DNA of 40,197 nucleotides. It comes from Mucilaginibacter sp. Its GTDB lineage: Bacteria; Bacteroidota; Bacteroidia; Sphingobacteriales; Sphingobacteriaceae. Positions 34,225 to 40,197 of this stretch are shown here, in pieces; the first letter of the stretch is position 1; each line of letters begins with the position of its first letter. The DNA is taken from NCBI GenBank assembly GCA_030445275.1, contig JAUCSE010000003.1, positions 1 to 40,197 of the forward strand, written 5' to 3'. A program made the position numbers and the translations under genes. The notes under the pieces are model-generated. The model was given only the letters and a program-made list of their open reading frames with translations. It did no database searches and had not been told where the DNA came from.

Positions 34225-35370
34225 ATGCAGCAGAGCATAAAATACAAATTTATAAATACAGGGGTACTTTCAGTTATTGTGTGTGCCTCAGTTTTTTTAC
34301 AGTCATGTTCATTAAAAGCAGAACCTGACAAGAAGGAACCGCGGCCAACCGTATCGACCATTACTATTAAAACGGAATCCGTAGAAACATCCAGACAGTA
34401 TGCTTCCATGTTGGAAGGGGTTGCCAATATAGAAATAAGGCCACAGGTAGAAGGCTATCTTGAAAAAATATATATAGATGAAGGTGCCCACGTCAGAAAA
34501 GGACAACCACTGTTTTTAATAAATGACAAACCCTTTACTGAGCAATTAAACCAATCAACCGCAGCATTAGGAACGGCAAAAGCCAATGCCAACAAAGCAG
34601 AAATTGAAGTTGCCCGATTAGAAAAACTGGTAGCTGCAAAAGTGATTTCGCAAGTACAGTTGGATAATGCCAAAGCTACGTTAGATGCTGAAAATTCAAA
34701 CATTGCACAGGCAGAAGCAGCACAAAAATCAGCAACAATCAATAAAGGTTTTACATTGATAAAAGCACCAGTGAGCGGCTATATTGGAGGCTTACCTTAT
34801 AAAGTAGGCAGCCTTATTGGCCGCAATGAGCCGCTCCCATTAACTGTTTTGTCTGATATACATGAGATGTATGCTTATTTTTCCATGAGCGAAAATGAGT
34901 TTTTGCTATTTACAAAACGATATTCCGGAAAATCAATGGAAGATAAGATAAAGCAGGTGCCCGGCGTTTCGCTAATGCTTGCCGATAATTCAGTTTATGG
35001 GGAAATGGGTAGAGTAGATATTGTTAAAGGGCAATTTGATGAAACGACTGCCGCCATTACTTTTCGTGCTATTTTCCCCAATGCCGGAAGTTTGCTACGT
35101 TCCGGCAATACCGGAAAAGTTATTATACCTATTCACTATCCTGATGTTATCCGAATACCTCAAGCTGCAACTTTTCAAATGCAGAATAAAATATTGGCTT
35201 ATGTTGTTGGTAAAAATAATACGCTAACCAGCGTGCCCTTAACAGTTTTGGATAAGGATGACCAATACTACATCATATCGGAAGGAGTAAAGCCTGGTGA
35301 TAATGTGGTGGTTAAGGGAACCGATCGCCTGCGTGAAGGCATGGTAGTAACACCAAACAATAATAACTAA
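34225..35370 (+). CDS. RND efflux periplasmic adaptor (membrane fusion protein), lipoprotein
   Basis: A 381-residue AcrA/MexA-type adaptor that links the inner-membrane pump to the outer-membrane channel. A lipoprotein signal ends in LQSC (Cys 28). The biotinyl-lipoyl-like halves (GVANIEIRPQVEGYLEKIYI, GFTLIKAPVSGYIGGLPYKV) flank a coiled-coil hairpin (about 105-170, rich in Ala/Glu/Lys). The C-terminal barrel and membrane-proximal domains follow. The pump gene starts six bases downstream. Confidence 0.93.
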   Translation: MQQSIKYKFINTGVLSVIVCASVFLQSCSLKAEPDKKEPRPTVSTITIKTESVETSRQYASMLEGVANIEIRPQVEGYLEKIYIDEGAHVRKGQPLFLINDKPFTEQLNQSTAALGTAKANANKAEIEVARLEKLVAAKVISQVQLDNAKATLDAENSNIAQAEAAQKSATINKGFTLIKAPVSGYIGGLPYKVGSLIGRNEPLPLTVLSDIHEMYAYFSMSENEFLLFTKRYSGKSMEDKIKQVPGVSLMLADNSVYGEMGRVDIVKGQFDETTAAITFRAIFPNAGSLLRSGNTGKVIIPIHYPDVIRIPQAATFQMQNKILAYVVGKNNTLTSVPLTVLDKDDQYYIISEGVKPGDNVVVKGTDRLREGMVVTPNNNN

Positions 35371-35376
35371 AACGAA

Positions 35377-38300
35377 ATGCTAAAAAAGATTCTTGAAAGG
35401 CCGGTACTGGCCACGGTAATTTCTATCCTATTAGTTATACTGGGCACGTTGGCAATAGTCAAACTACCTATGGAAACTTTTCCCGAGATAGCGCCGCCAT
35501 CTGTTGTGGTAACGGCACGTTATCCTGGAGCAAGCGCCGAGGCTATTGCCCGCTCGGTAGCTACACCCCTTGAACAAGTTATTAATGGAGTGGAAAACAT
35601 GATTTACATGACCTCTTCGTCCTCTAATGATGGTACCCTAAACATTACTGTATACTTTAAATTGGGTACTAACCCCGATCAGGCGGCCATCAATGTGCAA
35701 AACAGGGTAACACAAGCCACCAGCCAACTACCGCAAGAAGTGCTGAGAACAGGTATCACCACTACAAAGCAGAATAACAGCATGGTAATGATTGTTGACT
35801 TTGTAAGCAAAGATTCGACCAAATACGATTCTAAATTCTTAAACAATTATGACCTCATCAATGTAATACCCGGCATAGAGCGAATACCTGGAGTTGGTCA
35901 AGCATCAGTTTTTGGCAGTAAATCGTATGCCATGCGGGTGTGGCTTAACCCTGAAAAGTTAGCCACATATGGTATGATGCCAGGTGAAGTGATGAAAGCG
36001 GTAAATGATCAAAATTTAGAAGCCGCACCAGGTAGACTTGGCGAAGGAAGCGCCGTGCCTTTTGAATATACCATTCTTTATAAAGGAAAATTGAAAGAGG
36101 AATCGGAGTATGAAAATATTGTGATTCGTGGTAACAACGACGGGTCGGTATTGCGGCTGAAAGATGTAGCGAGAATAGAATTGGGATCACTGGATCAGGA
36201 ATATGCCGTCACGCAAAGAGTAAATAGACATCCAGGTATTGGAGTTGCTATATTTCAAACTCCCGGTTCGAATGCCAATGATGTACAAATAGCTGTTCTG
36301 AAATATTTAAAGAAGATAAAGCCCAATCTTCCAAAAGGTATTGAATATATTATTGCTTTCAACACTAAAAGTTTTCTGGATACCGCCATCGAGCAGGTGA
36401 AACACACTTTTGTTGAGGTGTTTATTTTGGTATTCATCGTCATATTCGTTTTTCTACAGGACTTTCGTTCCACGCTCATACCCGCCATTGCCGTTCCGGT
36501 ATCCATCATCGGTACTTTTTTCTTCATGAATGTGTTTGGATTTAGTATCAACCTGCTTACGCTATTTGCATTGGTGCTGGCTATAGGGATCGTGGTAGAC
36601 GATGCAGTAGTGGTGGTGGAAGCAGTGCATAGTAAACTGGAACATGGCGCTTCTGATGTGAAAAAGGCAACGATAGGTGCCATGAGCGAGATTACGGGAG
36701 CCATCGTATCTATTACCGTTGTAATGGCTGCTGTTTTTCTTCCCATCGGTATGATAGAGGGCCCGGTAGGTGTTTTTTACAGGCAGTTTGCTTTTACACT
36801 TGCCATTGCCATTTCGTTATCAGCCATTAATGCCCTTACATTGAGCCCGGTATTGTGTGCTATTTTTCTTAAAAACAAACACGAAGAACCGCAAAACGAG
36901 AAAAATAATAAAGGCATCCAACGGTTTTACGAATTGTTCAATATAGGGTTTCGTGCCACCACAAAAAAATACACCAATGTTGTTCGCTTTTTAATCCGTC
37001 GTAAATGGTTGGCCATTGCGGGGCTTGCAGTAATATGCATTAGCAGTTATATGATGATAATACATACCCCACAGGCGTTTATTCCCACAGAAGATCAGGG
37101 TTTTATAACAACTGCTTTTAAAATGCCGCCCGGCACCTCACTTAGCCGAACCAAGGCAGCTGTTAAAAGCTTAGAATCTTTGATTGATTATACGCCGGTG
37201 TACCATAGTGCTGTTGTGGCTGGAAGCAATATGTTGTCAAACAATATTTCTCCTTCTTATGCTGCTATTTATACTCTTTTAAAACAACCGAAAGACAGGG
37301 GAAAAGTAAAAGACATCAACGTCATTATGGATTCTGTGCGACGCAGGGTTAACGCTTTGCCCGAAGGCAATTCTTTCACCTTTGCCGCACCTACCGTTCC
37401 TGGCTTTGGCGCCGTAGATGCTCTGGAAGTTGTGTTGAAAGATAATACCAATGGAGAAATTAGAAAGTTTGCAACCATAGGAGATGATTTTAAAGCGGCG
37501 TTGCTAAAAAGGAAAGAAATCGGTTCCGTGTTTACCACTTTTGATGCCAATTTCCCCCAATATATGTTAGATGTAGATAACGTAAAAGCTAAACAATTGG
37601 GCTTGGAAGTAAGCGATGTGTTGCAAACCATACAGGCGTATTATGGCAGTGTTTATTCATCCGACTTTATACGGTTCGGTAAATATTACCGCGTTGTGGT
37701 TCAGGCTGAAGCACCTTACCGCGCTGATGAAAATTCCTTAAACGAAATTTTTGTAAAAAATATTTTCGGTAAAATGGTTCCGGTAAAATCGGTTGCTCAA
37801 TTAAAACCGATGTTTGGCCCGGAAGTAGTTACGCATCTTAATCAGGCAACTTCCATCAATTATAATGTACAAGCCAAGGAAGGGTTTTCAAGCGGCGATG
37901 CCATGAATGCAATTAATGAAGTAGCAGCACAATTGCCGATAGGATATTCCCATGAATATGTAGGTATTTCAAAAGAAGAAAGCGATGCCGGAAATCAAAA
38001 CCTGTTTGTTTTTGCGCTCTGTATTATTTTCGTTTACTTTTTATTGGCTGCACAATATGAAAGTTATGTGCTGCCACTTGCAATCGTTTTGTCATTGCCT
38101 ACCGGTATTTTTGGCGTTTTTGCATTCATTAATTTAGTAGGCGTTACCAATAATATCTATGTGCAAATAGCACTGATTATGCTCATTGGCTTGTTAGCCA
38201 AAAATGCTATTCTGATAGTAGAGTTCGCACTGCAACGCCGTCATGCAGGTAAAACATTAATCGAAGCCGCCATGGAGGGCGCGGCATTGCGTTTACGCCC

Positions 38301-38529
38301 CATACTGATGACTTCTTTTGCTTTTATCGCGGGATTGTTGCCACTGTTCTTTGCAGGGGGGGCAACCGAACAAGGTAACCGTTCCATTGCCTCCGGGGCT
38401 ATAGGTGGGATGTTGTTCGGTGTAGCATTGGGCATTTTTATCATCCCTGTTTTATTTGTCATTTTCCAATCCCTGCATGAGCGCATATTTGGTATTAAAC
38501 AGATTGTGATAGAGCATACAACAGATTGA
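35377..38529 (+). CDS. RND efflux pump, inner-membrane transporter (HAE1 type)
   Basis: A 1050-residue AcrB/MexB-type proton-driven multidrug exporter. It has an N-terminal membrane helix (VLATVISILLVILGTLAIV), the HAE1 text FPEIAPPSVVVTARYPGASAE, the proton-relay acidic pair in GIVVDDAVVVVEAV and the relay lysine in LLAKNAILIVEFALQRR. Two large periplasmic loops follow the expected pattern. Length is normal for the family. It is part of a three-gene operon. The stop at 38529 precedes the next start by 23 bases. Confidence 0.95.
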   Translation: MLKKILERPVLATVISILLVILGTLAIVKLPMETFPEIAPPSVVVTARYPGASAEAIARSVATPLEQVINGVENMIYMTSSSSNDGTLNITVYFKLGTNPDQAAINVQNRVTQATSQLPQEVLRTGITTTKQNNSMVMIVDFVSKDSTKYDSKFLNNYDLINVIPGIERIPGVGQASVFGSKSYAMRVWLNPEKLATYGMMPGEVMKAVNDQNLEAAPGRLGEGSAVPFEYTILYKGKLKEESEYENIVIRGNNDGSVLRLKDVARIELGSLDQEYAVTQRVNRHPGIGVAIFQTPGSNANDVQIAVLKYLKKIKPNLPKGIEYIIAFNTKSFLDTAIEQVKHTFVEVFILVFIVIFVFLQDFRSTLIPAIAVPVSIIGTFFFMNVFGFSINLLTLFALVLAIGIVVDDAVVVVEAVHSKLEHGASDVKKATIGAMSEITGAIVSITVVMAAVFLPIGMIEGPVGVFYRQFAFTLAIAISLSAINALTLSPVLCAIFLKNKHEEPQNEKNNKGIQRFYELFNIGFRATTKKYTNVVRFLIRRKWLAIAGLAVICISSYMMIIHTPQAFIPTEDQGFITTAFKMPPGTSLSRTKAAVKSLESLIDYTPVYHSAVVAGSNMLSNNISPSYAAIYTLLKQPKDRGKVKDINVIMDSVRRRVNALPEGNSFTFAAPTVPGFGAVDALEVVLKDNTNGEIRKFATIGDDFKAALLKRKEIGSVFTTFDANFPQYMLDVDNVKAKQLGLEVSDVLQTIQAYYGSVYSSDFIRFGKYYRVVVQAEAPYRADENSLNEIFVKNIFGKMVPVKSVAQLKPMFGPEVVTHLNQATSINYNVQAKEGFSSGDAMNAINEVAAQLPIGYSHEYVGISKEESDAGNQNLFVFALCIIFVYFLLAAQYESYVLPLAIVLSLPTGIFGVFAFINLVGVTNNIYVQIALIMLIGLLAKNAILIVEFALQRRHAGKTLIEAAMEGAALRLRPILMTSFAFIAGLLPLFFAGGATEQGNRSIASGAIGGMLFGVALGIFIIPVLFVIFQSLHERIFGIKQIVIEHTTD

Positions 38530-38552
38530 TTTATTTTAAAGCAGTACAGGAA

Positions 38553-39980
38553 ATGAACAATATTAAAAGTATATACAGCGTCATTATAATCGGCTTGCTG
38601 TTGGCTTCTTGTCATATAGGAAAAGAATATAGCCGCCCGCCTTTGGAAACATCGGCCTCATACCGAAGTTCTAATAACGACGTTCCGCAAGCAGACACCA
38701 ACAGTATGGCCACTGTGCGATGGAAAGATTTTTTTACCGATATCGCGCTACAAGAAATCATAGACAGCGTATTGCATCGTAATTACGATATGGCTACGGC
38801 ATTAAACAATATTAGGCTAAATGATGAATACTTGAAACAAGCAAAAGTATCATGGCTGCCTTCGGTGTCGGCGAATGTTTCTGCAAGTTCCGACCGTTTT
38901 TCGGATAATAGTTTAGATGGTAAATATGGCATTAGCCTTGATAATTCAGCTAATCATTTGGATGACTATTCGGCCAGTTTGGGTGTAAGTTGGGAAATAG
39001 ATATTTGGGGCAAGATAAAAGATAAAAAAGAAGCTGCATTAGCAACTTGGTTACAAAGTAAAGAAGCTACAAAGGCACTTCAAACCAAACTTATCGCCTC
39101 AACGGCTTCGGCTTATTATAATCTGTTAATGCTGCACGAGCAATTGAAAATTGCCAAAAAAAATCTTGTGCTGACCGACAGTACCGTTCAAATAATACGC
39201 GTGCAAATGGAAAACGGCGAAGCAACAACATTGGCAGTGCAGCAAGCCGAAGTACAGCAGAAAAATATAGCATCGCTGATACCCACGCTGGAACAAGCTT
39301 TGGGCATACAAGAAAATGCTTTGAGCATTTTAATGTCACGTCAACCAAGTGCTTTAATCATTACGCAGGATTTGTTCAGTTTTATTGTTCCTGACAATTT
39401 TAAAACAGGCATACCTGCCAACTTATTAAGCCAACGACCAGATGTAAAAGAAAGCGAAGCGGCACTTCGTGCCGTCAATGCACGTATCGGAGTGGCGCAG
39501 GCAAATATGTATCCATCATTAAGTATCAATGCGGCAGGCGGGCTTAATTCATTTCAATCCAGTAAATGGCTCGTGTTACCGACTTCATTGTTCGGTAATG
39601 TTGCCGGAAATCTTTTGCAGCCCATATTTAACAAACGGCAACTAAAAACGCAATTAAACATCACCAAAATCGAATATGAACAAGCAGCAAATAACTTCAA
39701 AAGCAAGCTACTGAATGCAGCTGCTGAAGTATCGGATGCTTTGATGCAATCGGAAAAGTTGAAAGAAAAAATAGAGATCGCCCATTCACAGAATCTTATT
39801 CTGCAAAAAGCTCTACCCAACGCACAGCTATTGTTCACAAATGGTATGGCCAACTACCTTGAAATAATTACCGCACAACAAAGCCTCTTGCAAAACGAAC
39901 TTGGATTTGCGGATTTAAAGCGGCAACAAATAACAGCTTATATACAATTGTATCGTTCGTTAGGCGGCGGTACACGATAG
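38553..39980 (+). CDS. TolC/NodT-family outer-membrane factor, lipoprotein
   Basis: A 475-residue outer-membrane channel of the NodT group that completes the tripartite efflux system. I chose the ATG at 38553 because it gives a lipoprotein signal (lipobox LLASC, Cys 20); the frame's TTG at 38526 overlaps the pump gene. Two repeated alpha-helical/beta halves are visible, with SWLPSVSANVSASSDRF and later IGVAQANMYPSLSINAAGGL as the beta segments, and GIPANLLSQRPDVKESEAAL as the family signature. Confidence 0.92.
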   Translation: MNNIKSIYSVIIIGLLLASCHIGKEYSRPPLETSASYRSSNNDVPQADTNSMATVRWKDFFTDIALQEIIDSVLHRNYDMATALNNIRLNDEYLKQAKVSWLPSVSANVSASSDRFSDNSLDGKYGISLDNSANHLDDYSASLGVSWEIDIWGKIKDKKEAALATWLQSKEATKALQTKLIASTASAYYNLLMLHEQLKIAKKNLVLTDSTVQIIRVQMENGEATTLAVQQAEVQQKNIASLIPTLEQALGIQENALSILMSRQPSALIITQDLFSFIVPDNFKTGIPANLLSQRPDVKESEAALRAVNARIGVAQANMYPSLSINAAGGLNSFQSSKWLVLPTSLFGNVAGNLLQPIFNKRQLKTQLNITKIEYEQAANNFKSKLLNAAAEVSDALMQSEKLKEKIEIAHSQNLILQKALPNAQLLFTNGMANYLEIITAQQSLLQNELGFADLKRQQITAYIQLYRSLGGGTR

Positions 39981-40063
39981 AAAACAAGTAGCTCCCGTCA
40001 TAGATTAAACCACATTGTTTGCTGAACATATAAAATGTTTTACCCCTATTCCTAAATATACTT

Positions 40064-40197
40064 ATGAAACAAAAAACAGGTCAACCAAAAATGAAACACG
40101 AGCTGGGCTTGCTCGATGGTACTATGCTGGTAGCAGGCTCCATGATTGGGTCGGGCATATTTATTGTTAGTGCCGATATTATACGTAATGTGGGCTC
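40064..40197 (+). CDS. APC-family amino acid permease, 5' part only
   Basis: The first 44 residues of an amino acid-polyamine-organocation transporter, cut by the end of the window. After a short basic head come LGLLDGTMLVAGSMIGSGIF and IVSADIIRNVGS, the conserved first membrane helix with the GSGIF substrate-binding break. An alternative start is the ATG at 40091. The substrate cannot be told. Confidence 0.85.
   Translation, partial: MKQKTGQPKMKHELGLLDGTMLVAGSMIGSGIFIVSADIIRNVG

Noticed and set aside
36255..36746. 163-codon minus-strand frame
   Set aside because: Shadow of the RND pump; Thr/Met/Ser-rich antisense of membrane helices.
1..40197. CRISPR array, tRNA, transposase or prophage genes
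   Set aside because: Searched for by eye on both strands; no regularly spaced repeats, tRNA arms, DDE transposases or integrases were seen.

Overview
The window comes from a member of the Bacteroidota, most likely Sphingobacteriaceae (Mucilaginibacter/Pedobacter type). Supporting this are TAnnTTTG-type -7 promoter boxes, weak or absent Shine-Dalgarno sequences, moderately low GC, CarboxypepD-reg/OMP_b-brl outer-membrane proteins, FecR and LytS-type regulators, many secreted glycoside hydrolases and a Bacteroidota-style RND efflux operon. The genus is inference; no taxonomic marker other than 5S rRNA is present.

Layout. 0-0.2 kb: the 5S gene at the end of an rRNA operon, with its terminator. 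0.7-3.8 kb: a secreted WG-repeat protein converging on a GH29 alpha-L-fucosidase. 4.0-7.6 kb: a stress/detoxification cluster (YceI, 4-OT tautomerase, SDR, NTF2-like protein, OsmC, second SDR) preceded by two Crp/Fnr-like palindromes. The first SDR has no canonical start codon, and OsmC is split by a one-base frameshift. 7.8-10.7 kb: a PIF1-type helicase with an HRDC domain, diverging from an unknown 90-aa protein and a Cdd1-like helix-hairpin-helix protein. 10.8-16.6 kb: an AraC regulator divergent from a GH106 alpha-L-rhamnosidase and an arabinose/fucose isomerase-like protein. 16.9-19.3 kb: an outer-membrane beta-barrel protein.

19.7-26.1 kb holds the most interesting block. It runs secreted type I phosphodiesterase, GH36 alpha-galactosidase, DUF5690-like MFS carrier, zinc dehydrogenase resembling the phosphonate-associated HpnZ group, and a PhnX-like (phosphonatase-like) HAD hydrolase, ending at a terminator. 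A 14-bp-arm palindrome with a FadR/GntR-type core lies directly before the carrier gene. Together these suggest uptake and breakdown of a phosphonate or organophosphate, possibly glycan-linked. This is a hypothesis.

26.1-31.2 kb is a gene graveyard: a FecR fragment, an MFS gene with two compensating indels, a diverged second copy of that gene's 3' end, an ICMT-like gene truncated at the front and carrying a stop, and the tail of an outer-membrane beta-barrel gene joined head-on to it. A complete LytS-type kinase sits among them without a LytTR partner. 31.3-33.2 kb: an AraC regulator divergent from an MDR-family NADPH:quinone-type oxidoreductase. 33.4-40.0 kb: a DUF1579-like secreted protein, then a complete RND efflux operon (adaptor, pump, outer-membrane factor). 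The window ends inside an APC-family permease gene.

No tRNA, CRISPR array, transposase or prophage gene was seen. All family assignments were made by reading the translations; no database search was run.
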